Positions 13,256-21,971 of a stretch of 42,048 bases of DNA are shown piece by piece; the stretch's first letter is position 1, and every line of letters starts with the position of its first letter. Both the position numbers and the translations under genes were made by a program. A model generated the notes under the pieces. That model made no database searches, was not told the DNA's origin, and was given only the letters and a program-made list of their open reading frames with translations. The stretch is from Candidatus Adlerbacteria bacterium RIFCSPHIGHO2_12_FULL_53_18 (lineage in GTDB: Bacteria; Patescibacteriota; Minisyncoccia; Phycocordibacterales; SBAW01): NCBI GenBank assembly GCA_001775475.1, contig MEWW01000003.1, positions 1 through 42,048 of the forward strand, written 5' to 3'.

Positions 13256-15577
13256 ATGGCCGCTTACGATCATAAAAAGGTAGAGCAGAAGTGGCAAAAG
13301 CGATGGGAGGATTCGCAGGCGTTTAGAGTATCGGACTCTCCAAAAAAGAAGCTCTATGTGCTCGACATGTTTCCGTACCCCAGTGGCTCTGGCCTGCATG
13401 TAGGGCACGTCGAGGGCTACACAGCAACCGATATTTATAGCCGCTACAAGCGCATGCAGGGCTTTGATGTACTGCACCCGATGGGCTGGGACGCCTTCGG
13501 CCTGCCGGCGGAGAACTATGCCGTTAAGACCGGTGTCCCGCCTGCCAAAACTACCAACGACGCCATCAACACATTCCGCGCACAGATAAAACGCCTCGGC
13601 CTTTCCTACGACTGGTCGCGGGAAATAGGCACGCACACACCCGAGTATTACAAATGGACTCAGTGGCTCTTTGTAAAGTTTTTTAACGAGGGGTTAGTGT
13701 ACAAAAAGAAGGCGCTGGTCAACTGGGACCCGGTAGACCAAACCGTACTTGCCAACGAGCAGGTATTGCCCGACGGCACGGCAGAGCGCAGTGGCGCTAA
13801 AGTGGTGCAAAAAGAACTTGAGCAGTGGTTTTTTAAGATAACCGATTTTGCCGACGCATTGGTTGATGACTTAGACGAAGTAGACTGGCCGGAGTCCACA
13901 AAAATAAACCAAAGGAATTGGATTGGGCGGAGCGAGGGTGCTGAAATCGAGTTTGATATATCAAACTCGAAAGAGAAAATAAAAGTGTTTACTACACGCC
14001 CCGACACTATTTTTGGCGCAACCTACATGGTGTTAGCGCCCGAGCACGCGCTTGTTGAGGGGTTTGCTGAGCGTTCGGAAAACAAGTCTGAAATTCTTTC
14101 ATATGTTGAGGCCGCGAGGAATAAAACTGATCTTGAGCGTCAGGAAGGGCAGAAGGACAAGACCGGCGTTGAAATACAAGGTGTTAAAGCTATAAATCCT
14201 GCAAGCAAGGAAGAAATCCCGATTTATATTGCTGACTATGTACTCGGCCACTACGGCACCGGCGCCATTATGGCTGTGCCTGCGCACGACGAGCGCGACC
14301 ACGAGTTTGCAGAGAAGTTCAATATTCTCATTAAAGAGATTGAACTTAAGGACCCGAAAGAGATGACCAAAAAAGTCGGCGGTACGTGGGTAAAGAATTA
14401 CCGCCTCCGTGATTGGTTGATATCTCGCCAACGGTACTGGGGGGCGCCGATACCGATTGTGTATGACAGGGAAGGCAAGGCGCATGCGATACCCGAAGAG
14501 CAGCTTCCGTGGATGCTGCCCACAGACGTCGAGTTTAAGCCAACCGGCACTTCGCCCTTGGGGCAGAGCAAAGAGCTGCTTGAACGTACGGAAAAAATCT
14601 TCGGCAAAGGATGGAAGCCCGAAATAGATACACTAGACACGTTTATGTGCTCCTCGTGGTACTTCTTTCGTTTTGCAGACCCGCACAACGAGCGTGAGTT
14701 CGCAAGCAAAGAGGCGATGCAGAAATGGCTTCCCGTTGATCTCTATGTCGGCGGGGCGGAACACACGGTGTTGCACCTGATGTATGCGCGCTTCTTTACG
14801 AAGGCACTCAAAAAGTTCGGCATCATAACCTTTAACGAGCCGTTTTTAAAGCTCCGCCATCAGGGGACTATATTGGCCGAGGACGGTACCAAAATGTCGA
14901 AGTCGAAGGGCAATGTCATCAACCCCGACGAGGTGGTGGAGCGCTACGGGGCCGATAGCCTGCGCCTCTATGAAATGTTTATGGGCCCTTTTGAGGCAAT
15001 GAAGCCCTGGAATACCCAGAACATTTTGGGTGTACGGCGCTTTCTGGAGCGGGTGTGGACTATCTTTGAGAATGAACAAGGTTTTATGCAGGACTCCCCA
15101 AGCGTTGAGAAGAGTCAGGAGACTGCATTACACCAGACAATAAAAAAGGTTGGTGAAGATATAGAAAACTTGAAATTGAATACGGTCGTAAGTGAGCTGA
15201 TGAAATTTATTAGCCACAATGGTTTACAACGAGCAAATGTTGAGGATACTCGCAGAGTTAGAGAAATATTTTTGGCTCTGCTTTTCCCGTTAGCTCCCCA
15301 TATAGCCTCCGAGCTTGCTGAAATCTACAATTATAAAATTGCGCATTGGCCTGCTTATGACAACTCAAGACTTACTTCAGCGACCGTGCCGGTCGCCGTG
15401 CAGGTTAACGGCAAGCTGCGTGCGACCATTGAGCTTGCAGCAGATGTGGGGGAAGGGGAGGCACTCCAAGCCGCCCGCACCGATGCAAATGTGGCCAAAT
15501 GGCTTGCCCTTGGCAAAGAGGTAAGGGCGGTGTATGTTCCTGGCAAGGTCATAAATTTCGTTATAGGGCAAAGTTGA
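13256..15577 (+). CDS. leuS: Leucyl-tRNA synthetase
   Basis: The class I synthetase charges tRNA-Leu. The HIGH motif is HVGH (residues 48-51 in YPSGSGLHVGHVEGY) and KMSKS is at 546-550. The CP1 editing domain is recognisable by TTRPDTIFGATYMVLAPEH and MAVPAHDERDHEFA, and LRDWLISRQRYWG starts the return to the catalytic core. The C-terminal anticodon-binding and TVAVQVNGKLR-like region is complete. At 773 aa it is shorter than typical bacterial LeuRS (about 860), mainly in the segment between the editing core and NYRLRDW. Confidence 0.97.
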   Translation: MAAYDHKKVEQKWQKRWEDSQAFRVSDSPKKKLYVLDMFPYPSGSGLHVGHVEGYTATDIYSRYKRMQGFDVLHPMGWDAFGLPAENYAVKTGVPPAKTTNDAINTFRAQIKRLGLSYDWSREIGTHTPEYYKWTQWLFVKFFNEGLVYKKKALVNWDPVDQTVLANEQVLPDGTAERSGAKVVQKELEQWFFKITDFADALVDDLDEVDWPESTKINQRNWIGRSEGAEIEFDISNSKEKIKVFTTRPDTIFGATYMVLAPEHALVEGFAERSENKSEILSYVEAARNKTDLERQEGQKDKTGVEIQGVKAINPASKEEIPIYIADYVLGHYGTGAIMAVPAHDERDHEFAEKFNILIKEIELKDPKEMTKKVGGTWVKNYRLRDWLISRQRYWGAPIPIVYDREGKAHAIPEEQLPWMLPTDVEFKPTGTSPLGQSKELLERTEKIFGKGWKPEIDTLDTFMCSSWYFFRFADPHNEREFASKEAMQKWLPVDLYVGGAEHTVLHLMYARFFTKALKKFGIITFNEPFLKLRHQGTILAEDGTKMSKSKGNVINPDEVVERYGADSLRLYEMFMGPFEAMKPWNTQNILGVRRFLERVWTIFENEQGFMQDSPSVEKSQETALHQTIKKVGEDIENLKLNTVVSELMKFISHNGLQRANVEDTRRVREIFLALLFPLAPHIASELAEIYNYKIAHWPAYDNSRLTSATVPVAVQVNGKLRATIELAADVGEGEALQAARTDANVAKWLALGKEVRAVYVPGKVINFVIGQS

Positions 15578-15601
15578 CAGGAGGTTACAGTGTGATATAT
15601 T
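15574..15601 (+). promoter_or_regulatory. Promoter TTGACA-16-TATATT with extended -10
   Basis: The -35 box TTGACA (15574-15579) overlaps the leuS stop, and the -10 box TATATT (15596-15601) is preceded by TGA. It serves the regulator gene starting at 15618, with a leader of about 10 bases. Confidence 0.8.
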
Positions 15602-15617
15602 AGAACACACAAATCAT

Positions 15618-16661
15618 ATGCCACAGACGGCGGACAAAACGGGCTTTAAACCCAAAGCGATAGTCAAAAAGCTTCTTTCTTCTCTCCCTGAGCGCTCCCG
15701 TACGGTGCTTGAGGCTCGTTTCGGCCTCGGGACATCAGCCGAGCGCGTAACCTTAGAGTCTATAGGCAAGCGCTGGGGTATCACCCGCGAGCGCGTCCGC
15801 CAGATAGAAAACCATGCCCTCGCGGCGCTGAAAAAGTCGCCAGTATTTGCCGAAGCAGACTCGGCGTTCCACGAGCTTGAGCGCATCGTCGACTCACTTG
15901 GCGGCATCGTATGCGAAAGCGATCTTCTGAACTTTATAACCCGCGACAAGGCGATGCAGAATCATATCTACTTCCTCCTTGTTCTTGGCGATCCATTTAA
16001 GTATCGCAAAGAGGATGACGAAGCGGAGCGCTGCTGGTACGTCGACCCCAAGCTTGCCGAACAGGTTGAGCGCGCGCTTAAAAGCCTTTACGAGAGCATT
16101 TCCGACGAGGATCTTATCCCTGAAGGCGAGATGATAGACCGTTTTCTTAAGGAGCTTCAGGATATAAACGACAAGCACCGCAACGATGAGGTGTTAAAGC
16201 GCTGGCTCTCTATATCTAAAAAAATAGGCAAAAATCCGCTCGGCGAGTGGGGCCACACCTCTTCGCCTAATGTTAAGACCAAGGGCATACGCGATTACGC
16301 CTACTTGGCCGTTAAAAAGCACGGCAGCCCGCTGCATTTCCGCGAAGTTGCTAAACTCATTGAGAAAATGTTCAACCGTGCGGCGCATGTTGCAACCACC
16401 CACAACGAACTTATTAAAGACGACCGCTTTGTGCTGGTGGGCCGCGGCATGTACGCGCTTAAAGAGTGGGGCTACGCCTCAGGTGTCGTGCGCGACGTTA
16501 TCCGCAACATCCTCCGCGAGCAGGGGCCTCTGACCAAGGAGCAAATAATCGAAAAGGTCCTTAAGGAGAGACATGTTAAACCGGGTACGGTCGTGGTCAA
16601 CCTCCAAAATCAGAAATACTTTAAACGCGGCAAAGACGGGAAGTTTGTATTGGTGAAGTAG
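15618..16661 (+). CDS. Sigma-region-4 / HARE-HTH transcription regulator
   Basis: The 347-aa protein has an N-terminal sigma-70 region 4 helix-turn-helix (about 15-72: LPERSRTVLEARFGLG ... ITRERVRQIENHALAALKK), a helical middle, a HARE-HTH winged helix (about 222-285: KGIRDYAYLAVKKHGSPLHF ... VGRGMYALKEWG) as in RNA polymerase delta subunit and eukaryotic ASXL, and a further winged-helix-like C-terminus (286-347). It lacks sigma region 2, so it cannot melt promoters alone; it may be an RNA polymerase-associated factor or a regulator. It has its own strong promoter and converges with the next gene with 1 base between them. Confidence 0.8.
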   Translation: MPQTADKTGFKPKAIVKKLLSSLPERSRTVLEARFGLGTSAERVTLESIGKRWGITRERVRQIENHALAALKKSPVFAEADSAFHELERIVDSLGGIVCESDLLNFITRDKAMQNHIYFLLVLGDPFKYRKEDDEAERCWYVDPKLAEQVERALKSLYESISDEDLIPEGEMIDRFLKELQDINDKHRNDEVLKRWLSISKKIGKNPLGEWGHTSSPNVKTKGIRDYAYLAVKKHGSPLHFREVAKLIEKMFNRAAHVATTHNELIKDDRFVLVGRGMYALKEWGYASGVVRDVIRNILREQGPLTKEQIIEKVLKERHVKPGTVVVNLQNQKYFKRGKDGKFVLVK

Positions 16662-16662
16662 C

Positions 16663-17028
16663 TCAGGCCTCTCCCGCGAGACCGCGCTTTTTTAAAAAGT
16701 GCACAAGCCACACGCCAACCATAAGCAGGATAAACAGGATTACCGCCAGCCCTATGCCGGAGGGAGTTTCTCCCCCCGTTAACACCGCCCCCACCCATCG
16801 CAGCGCCTGCCAGATACAGAAAAAAAGCACTAGCAACAAAAACCCCCACATAACGCGGATGCGTGCTAGTTTTCCTAATTCATCGTTGCCGTTGAGAGTA
16901 AAAAGGTAACCTGTTCCCGATAAAAAACCGCGCAAGAAAACCAAGAACGCAAATGCGGCAAGCACAGAAAGCAGGATCCCTAACGGGAGCAGGGGATTGT
17001 AAAAAAAATTGATCCACACAGCGTCCAT
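16663..17028 (-). CDS. VirB2/TrbC-pilin-like membrane protein
   Basis: The 121-aa protein has three predicted membrane spans (about 10-32, 58-80, 89-112). The arrangement with a short basic/polar turn (LNGNDELGKLARIRVMWGFLL) resembles the GRRRMLWGIIG segment of the small VirB2/TrbC-like pilins common in Parcubacteria. Such proteins usually belong to type IV secretion or DNA-uptake/pilus machines. It is divergently transcribed from the DUF8128-like gene at 17068, with 39 bases between starts, which suggests shared control. The family assignment is tentative. Confidence 0.5.
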   Translation of the reverse strand: MDAVWINFFYNPLLPLGILLSVLAAFAFLVFLRGFLSGTGYLFTLNGNDELGKLARIRVMWGFLLLVLFFCIWQALRWVGAVLTGGETPSGIGLAVILFILLMVGVWLVHFLKKRGLAGEA

Positions 17029-17067
17029 ATGGCCTTGAGTTTCGTGTATACTATATCATACTGAACT

Positions 17068-18450
17068 ATGCTTCTTTATGAGACGGCGCGGGTTCTGGAG
17101 GACAAGCTGTGGAAGATGTCCTTCAACTCTATTTGGCTGTCCTTTTTACTTTTTCCGCTCCTCGGACTCTTTGTATGGGCGGTTGACCCCAGCGCATTTT
17201 ATGCTTTTTTTACGGCACTTGCGGTGTTTTCACCCCTGTGGCTTCCGGTCTTCATCTTTTCGTACCTCTGGACCTCCTGGATACATTACGTGCGCCACGT
17301 ATACTGGTTTAATACCGAATGGGTACTACTTGAAATACAACTCCCACCCGAGGTGGAGAAGTCGCCGTTGGCGATTGAGCTATTTTTGAACTCGCTCTTT
17401 CACACGGGGTCGGAGACGACTTTTCTTCACCGCGTCTGGCAAGGCCGTTTCCGCAACACATGGTCCTTGGAGATTGCTTCCTTAGAAGGCCGCATCGGCT
17501 TTTACGTCTACGGGCGCAAGGCATGGCAGAGCGCCATGGAGGGGCGCATCTACGGGCAGTTTCCCGAGGCGAAGATCGCGGAAGTTGAAGACTATGTTTC
17601 GAAAATCCCCTACAATAACGAAGAGTACGATATGTGGTGCGGCGAGTACGGCAAGCAAGAACCGCAGGCCGCGCCTATAAAGATATGGGAAGAGTTTGGG
17701 CTTGGCGAAGACCTCGATGAGCCCAAGAGCCGCACCGACCCCCTGACCAACATGCTCGAGGTCTTCAGTAACATGGGGAAGGACGAGTACGTCTGGATGC
17801 AGATTATTATGCGCGCCCATGCCAAGGAAGACTGGTTCGGACTCTATCGATTTGGAGATTCGTTAAAAAAGAATGCGAAGGAACATATAAACGGTATTGT
17901 TACCGAGGCCGCAGAGCGGGCTAAGCATATTGCTGAGCACGAGCTCAAGGTCGAGGATAAGGGGCAGGTGGCCCAAATAGTGGGCCGCGGCATGACCATG
18001 CTCACCGAGGAGGAAAAAGAAAAGATAAAGGCGATTGAGCGCAACCTGGGGAAGTTTGTGTACGAGTGCGGTGTCAGAGTAGTCTACGTCGCCAAAAAGG
18101 AGGTGTATAAGGGCATCACGGGCGCGTTTCTGTTCAGGGCGTTTGATGCGTACAAGGGGCCGTTTAACCAGCTCAAAGGGATACCAGGCCGCGGCATGAT
18201 AGGCTTTGACTATCCATGGGAAGACCCACTCGGCTTCCGGCGACCGCGGCTCAAAAATCTCTTTTACTTCCACTCCAAGCATCGGGCTTACTTTTACGTG
18301 CCGTACGACCAGGTGCCGGTCTTTCTCTCCGTGGAAGAGCTTGCGACTATCTGGCATTTTCCTTCGACGGGTGTTGATACTCCGGGGCTTAACCGCGTTG
18401 CCGCAAAGGTCTCTGAGGGTCCTGCAAATCTCCCTGGCCTCCCTCACTAG
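17068..18450 (+). CDS. DUF8128-like membrane protein of putative type IV secretion / pilus context
   Basis: The 460-aa protein has two N-terminal membrane spans (about 22-40 and 45-70) and a large cytoplasmic region. The C-terminal segment FLSVEELATIWHFPSTGVDTP matches the EELATLxHFP signature that in CPR genomes lies next to, or within, proteins partnering VirB4/VirD4-type ATPases; DUF8128 is the family I associate with it. The middle region contains a charged helical stretch (EHINGIVTEAAERAKHIAEH). Function is unproven; assembly or gating of a conjugation-like or pilus machine at the membrane is inferred. A -10 box TATACT lies at 17047-17052. mltG follows after 6 bases. Confidence 0.65.
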   Translation: MLLYETARVLEDKLWKMSFNSIWLSFLLFPLLGLFVWAVDPSAFYAFFTALAVFSPLWLPVFIFSYLWTSWIHYVRHVYWFNTEWVLLEIQLPPEVEKSPLAIELFLNSLFHTGSETTFLHRVWQGRFRNTWSLEIASLEGRIGFYVYGRKAWQSAMEGRIYGQFPEAKIAEVEDYVSKIPYNNEEYDMWCGEYGKQEPQAAPIKIWEEFGLGEDLDEPKSRTDPLTNMLEVFSNMGKDEYVWMQIIMRAHAKEDWFGLYRFGDSLKKNAKEHINGIVTEAAERAKHIAEHELKVEDKGQVAQIVGRGMTMLTEEEKEKIKAIERNLGKFVYECGVRVVYVAKKEVYKGITGAFLFRAFDAYKGPFNQLKGIPGRGMIGFDYPWEDPLGFRRPRLKNLFYFHSKHRAYFYVPYDQVPVFLSVEELATIWHFPSTGVDTPGLNRVAAKVSEGPANLPGLPH

Positions 18451-18456
18451 AGCTCT

Positions 18457-19443
18457 ATGATACGCAGATTATTCAGACGCATAAAAAACACGTTACGCAG
18501 AAAACGCACGACGGGCTGGGCGTTGGCCGCTCTACTTCCCTGTATGCTTCTTTATGGGGTGTTTTTTGCTCCGCCGTTCTCGTTTCCGATAGACTCTTAT
18601 GTACGCCTGACACAGGGGAGTGCGGCTAAAGACGTCGCGGAACATCTCAAGGACAGAAACATCATACGTTCTACATTTATGTTTGAAGCGGCCCTTCGTT
18701 GGTACGGCGACACCAGCATCATTGCGGGCGAGTACTACTTAACCGGAAGGCAAGGGGTGTTTACGATTGCGCGGCGCATCACTAGCGGCGACTTTGACGT
18801 CGAGCCCATAAAAATAACCGTTCCTGAAGGTACCTCGGTGCGGGGTATCACGGCACTTCTCTCTGCAGTGCCCGACTTCGACTCGGAAGCTTTTTACGAG
18901 ATTGCGAAGGACAAAGAGGGAAGACTTTTTCCCGACACGTACTTTATCCTTCCTGGCGAGGACCCGACGCTGGTGCTGAAGCGGTTTGAAGACAATTTTG
19001 CAAAACAAACTTCCCAGGCACAGGTGGCGCTGGCCGTCTCCGCGTTCGGAAGGCCAATGGAGGAGGTCATAGTTATGGCTTCGTTGCTTGAAAAAGAGGC
19101 GAACAACTCGCATGACCGGCGACTTATCGCGGGGATACTTTGGAGCCGCATCGAACTCAGCATCCCCTTGCAAGTGGATGCGGTATTTCCTTACCTCATA
19201 GGCAAGGGGTCGCGTAACTTAACTAAGGCAGACCTCCAGACCGACTCGCCCTACAACACCTATGTCAACAAAGGTTTGCCGCCGGGCCCTATCACCAACC
19301 CAGGGCTCAGTGCTATACTAGATGCTGTAACTCCGACAGAGACCGACTATCTGTTTTACCTCGCTGACCGAGGCGGCACGACCTACTACAGCGTTACCTA
19401 CGAACAGCATCTGCGCAACCGCGCAAAGCATCTGGGCAGTTAA
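18457..19443 (+). CDS. mltG: Endolytic murein transglycosylase MltG
   Basis: This YceG/MltG-family enzyme cleaves nascent peptidoglycan strands at the membrane. It has a basic N-terminus, one membrane anchor (about 20-40), a LysM-like domain (about 48-100) and the catalytic domain with SLLEKEA (E212/E214 region; the Glu of EKEA is catalytic in the family), IPLQVDAVFPY and the signature SPYNTYVNKGLPPGPITNPG. Its length of 328 aa is typical. It follows the DUF8128-like gene closely, so the envelope genes 17068-20079 probably share transcripts. Confidence 0.95.
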   Translation: MIRRLFRRIKNTLRRKRTTGWALAALLPCMLLYGVFFAPPFSFPIDSYVRLTQGSAAKDVAEHLKDRNIIRSTFMFEAALRWYGDTSIIAGEYYLTGRQGVFTIARRITSGDFDVEPIKITVPEGTSVRGITALLSAVPDFDSEAFYEIAKDKEGRLFPDTYFILPGEDPTLVLKRFEDNFAKQTSQAQVALAVSAFGRPMEEVIVMASLLEKEANNSHDRRLIAGILWSRIELSIPLQVDAVFPYLIGKGSRNLTKADLQTDSPYNTYVNKGLPPGPITNPGLSAILDAVTPTETDYLFYLADRGGTTYYSVTYEQHLRNRAKHLGS

Positions 19444-19446
19444 TGG

Positions 19447-19452
19447 TATACT
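19447..19452 (+). promoter_or_regulatory. Extended -10 box TGGTATACT before a near-leaderless start
   Basis: TATACT preceded by TGG ends 9 bases before the ATG at 19462, so the transcript would begin at or within 2-3 bases of the start codon. Confidence 0.55.
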
Positions 19453-19461
19453 TGTAACTCT

Positions 19462-20079
19462 ATGGTCAATCCTCAACTTTTGCAGTACGTACGCGCGCAG
19501 CGCGCGGCAGGCGTTTCAAAAGAAGATGTTATCAAGGCACTCGGCGGCGGCGGCTGGAGTGCCACAGACGCGCAGGAAGCCTTTGCCGCTATCGAGGCAC
19601 CTCCTCCGCCCCCTGCAGCTCCTCGTCCGGCACCGCTTCCCCCCGTTACTCCCGCTCCGATACAGCCGCGTCCAGCGCCGATTGCCACCGCTGTTCCACA
19701 GCCGGCCGCTATGACCATGCGGCCCCAACCAACGGCAGTAGTTCAACCCCGACCTTCCTATGCGCCGCAGCCGCGCCGACGTTCAAGATGGCCGTGGGTG
19801 CTTCTTTTCCTTATTATCTTTTTTGTCCTTGGCATGAGTGCAGGCGCGTATGCTGCGGTTACCAATGAATGGTTTAACTCGCTTGTTGCGGGTATGGCAG
19901 GCGTTGAACCTATACAGGATGCCGCGGAGTCTATGATGCAGGTAGCAAATGAGGGAGATACAGGCGGATTTCTTGAAGTAAGTACGGACCCGTTTGACAC
20001 AACGCCCTCTGGGGAAGAAAATAGCACCTCAACCGCCACCACCACAGCAACTACTACATCCACTACGGGAGCGGAGTAA
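19462..20079 (+). CDS. Single-pass membrane protein with UBA-like N-terminus and Pro-rich linker
   Basis: In the 205-aa product, residues 1-45 (LLQYVRAQRAAGVSKEDVIK, GGWSATDAQEAFAAI) form a UBA-like three-helix motif often found at the N-terminus of Parcubacteria membrane proteins. A Pro/Ala-rich linker (46-108), a basic stop and one membrane span (about 112-133) follow, then an extracytoplasmic tail ending in a Thr/Ser-rich stretch. Function is unknown; a cytoplasmic docking motif tethered to the membrane is suggested. Confidence 0.65.
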   Translation: MVNPQLLQYVRAQRAAGVSKEDVIKALGGGGWSATDAQEAFAAIEAPPPPPAAPRPAPLPPVTPAPIQPRPAPIATAVPQPAAMTMRPQPTAVVQPRPSYAPQPRRRSRWPWVLLFLIIFFVLGMSAGAYAAVTNEWFNSLVAGMAGVEPIQDAAESMMQVANEGDTGGFLEVSTDPFDTTPSGEENSTSTATTTATTTSTTGAE

Positions 20080-20085
20080 ACGTCC

Positions 20086-21126
20086 ATGAAGAACAGAAAA
20101 GTTTTTGTAGGCCTCTCCGGAGGCGTTGATTCCGCCGTGTCTGCGGCTTTGTTGAAGCACGAAGGTTACGATGTAACCGGCGTATTTATAACTATTGCAC
20201 TGCCGGGCTACCCGTGTCCGGCCGCGGAAGACCGGGTTGAGGCGATGCGAGTGGCGGCACACCTCGACATTCCTTTTTTGGAGGTTAACTTGTCGAAAGA
20301 GTACGAGCAGGAAGTGTTTAGACCGTCGATAGAGGAGTGGCAGCGGGGCAGAACACCAAACCCCGATACACTCTGCAATGAAAAGATTAAGTTCGGTATC
20401 TTTTTTGATTGGTGTGTGGAAAAGGGTGCCGACTTTGTTGCAACCGGCCATTATGCCAGGTTTTCATATCATCTTAAGACAGCAGTAGACTCAGAAAAAG
20501 ACCAAACGTATTTTCTCTGGGCGGTGTCGGAAAAAAAACTGCAAAAGACGCTATTTCCTGTCGGAGGTATGCAAAAAAGCGAGGTACGGGCGCTTGCAAA
20601 AAAGTTCGGCCTACCCGTAGCCCTGCGCAAGGACAGCCAGGGCCTTTGCTTTTTGGGCCCCATTAGCCTTGAAGATATGATTGAGCACGAGGTCCCTCAA
20701 ACACGAGGCGACGTGCTCAGCAAGAGCGGCGAGGTTATAGGTACGCACAAGGGCGTGGCACACTATACGCTTGGCCAGCGGCACGGGTTTGATTTGCAGT
20801 CGACAAAAGCGCACACCTCGCCGCATTTTGTAATTGCAAAAGATATACAGGCAAACACTATCACTGTTTCGACGAGCCGTGTGCCACGAGGTAAGACAAA
20901 CACTATCGTTACGCTTAAAGAAATTAATTTTATTGGCGAAGTATCAGATGGACTATGTATGGCTCGCTATCGCTATCGCCAAACGCTTATCCCAGCAATG
21001 CTCATGAATGGAACGAAGGTGGTGCTCGACGAGCCTCACTTCGTGCCGGAGGGACAGTCACTGGTGCTATATCGGGGCGACCGGTGTCTTGGCGGCGGGG
21101 TAGTAGAAAGTGCTACACTAACGTAA
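20086..21126 (+). CDS. mnmA: tRNA-specific 2-thiouridylase MnmA
   Basis: MnmA makes 2-thiouridine at position 34 of Lys, Glu and Gln tRNAs. The PP-loop is SGGVDS near the N-terminus, the nucleophilic Cys is in NPDTLCNEKIKF, and the persulfide-forming Cys is in KDSQGLCFLG. TGHYAR and GQRHGFD family motifs are present. Its length of 346 aa is close to that of E. coli (368). The Shine-Dalgarno lies in the end of the preceding gene, and the stop overlaps the next start by one base (TAATG). Confidence 0.96.
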   Translation: MKNRKVFVGLSGGVDSAVSAALLKHEGYDVTGVFITIALPGYPCPAAEDRVEAMRVAAHLDIPFLEVNLSKEYEQEVFRPSIEEWQRGRTPNPDTLCNEKIKFGIFFDWCVEKGADFVATGHYARFSYHLKTAVDSEKDQTYFLWAVSEKKLQKTLFPVGGMQKSEVRALAKKFGLPVALRKDSQGLCFLGPISLEDMIEHEVPQTRGDVLSKSGEVIGTHKGVAHYTLGQRHGFDLQSTKAHTSPHFVIAKDIQANTITVSTSRVPRGKTNTIVTLKEINFIGEVSDGLCMARYRYRQTLIPAMLMNGTKVVLDEPHFVPEGQSLVLYRGDRCLGGGVVESATLT

Positions 21127-21929
21127 TGCTGATAGCCAAAGCCGACGGCACGACGGAGGAATTTGAGCCGGAAAAGCTCATATCGTCGCTCCGGCGTGCC
21201 GGCGCCAAGGACCTGGTTGCCAGACAGATTACTGAGGATATCGAGCGGGAGCTGTGGGACGGTATGTCGACCGAAGAAATTTACGCGCGGGCATTTGAGC
21301 GACTGCGCGAAGGTCGGCACGACATTGCGGCGCGCTACTCACTCAAACGCGCAGTACTCGACTTCGGGCCGTCCGGATTTCCGTTTGAAGACTATATAAG
21401 CGAACTTTTTCGTGCCGAAGGGCATGAGGTCGCGGTCAGAAAAATAATTAAAGGTAAGTGCGTTGAACATGAGGTAGACGTGGTTGTAAACGATCCTGAA
21501 GGCACGCTCTACGTTGAAGCAAAATTTCATAACGCTGCGGGGTTTAAAAGCGACCTAAAAATCGTACTGTACGTGCAGGCGCGCATCGACGACATCGGTA
21601 CCGGCCGCGGGATGGTCGTTACAAACACGAAGTTTACGGACAAGGCCGTAGAATATTCCTCATGCAAGGGCCTTGAGCTCCTCGGCTGGGATTATCCCCA
21701 GGGTGCTACGCTCCACGACCGGATAGACAAGGCGAGGCTCTACCCCGTAACCGCGCTCACCATGCTCTCACGTAGCGAAAAAACGGCTCTGCTCAGCCAG
21801 CAAATGGTCCTCTGTAACGCACTGCCGGGGAAACCAAGCGCACTAACCCGCGCTGGCATCACCGGCAAAAAAGCCGATCGCGTGCTTGAAGAAGTGGGGG
21901 CGTTGTGCGTGCCGGGTAAGGGGGTATGA
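21126..21929 (+). CDS. ATP-cone plus Mrr-like nuclease domain protein
   Basis: The frame extends upstream, but the ATG at 21126 overlapping the mnmA stop gives the 267-aa protein. Residues 1-90 are an ATP-cone (MLIAKADGTTEEFEPEKLIS... SLKRAVLDFGPSG), the nucleotide-sensing domain of ribonucleotide reductases and NrdR. Residues about 85-185 form a restriction-endonuclease-like fold of the Mrr type with D118 in EVDVVV and E131-K133 in YVEAKF (the D...ExK set). The C-terminus (about 215-267) includes a helical tail resembling a helix-hairpin-helix (LTRAGITGKKADRVLEEVG). An ATP-gated nuclease is inferred; the substrate is unknown. Confidence 0.75.
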   Translation: MLIAKADGTTEEFEPEKLISSLRRAGAKDLVARQITEDIERELWDGMSTEEIYARAFERLREGRHDIAARYSLKRAVLDFGPSGFPFEDYISELFRAEGHEVAVRKIIKGKCVEHEVDVVVNDPEGTLYVEAKFHNAAGFKSDLKIVLYVQARIDDIGTGRGMVVTNTKFTDKAVEYSSCKGLELLGWDYPQGATLHDRIDKARLYPVTALTMLSRSEKTALLSQQMVLCNALPGKPSALTRAGITGKKADRVLEEVGALCVPGKGV

Positions 21930-21971
21930 TGTACTCAGGTCTAATTATTTACCTTTTTATGAGAGACAGAT

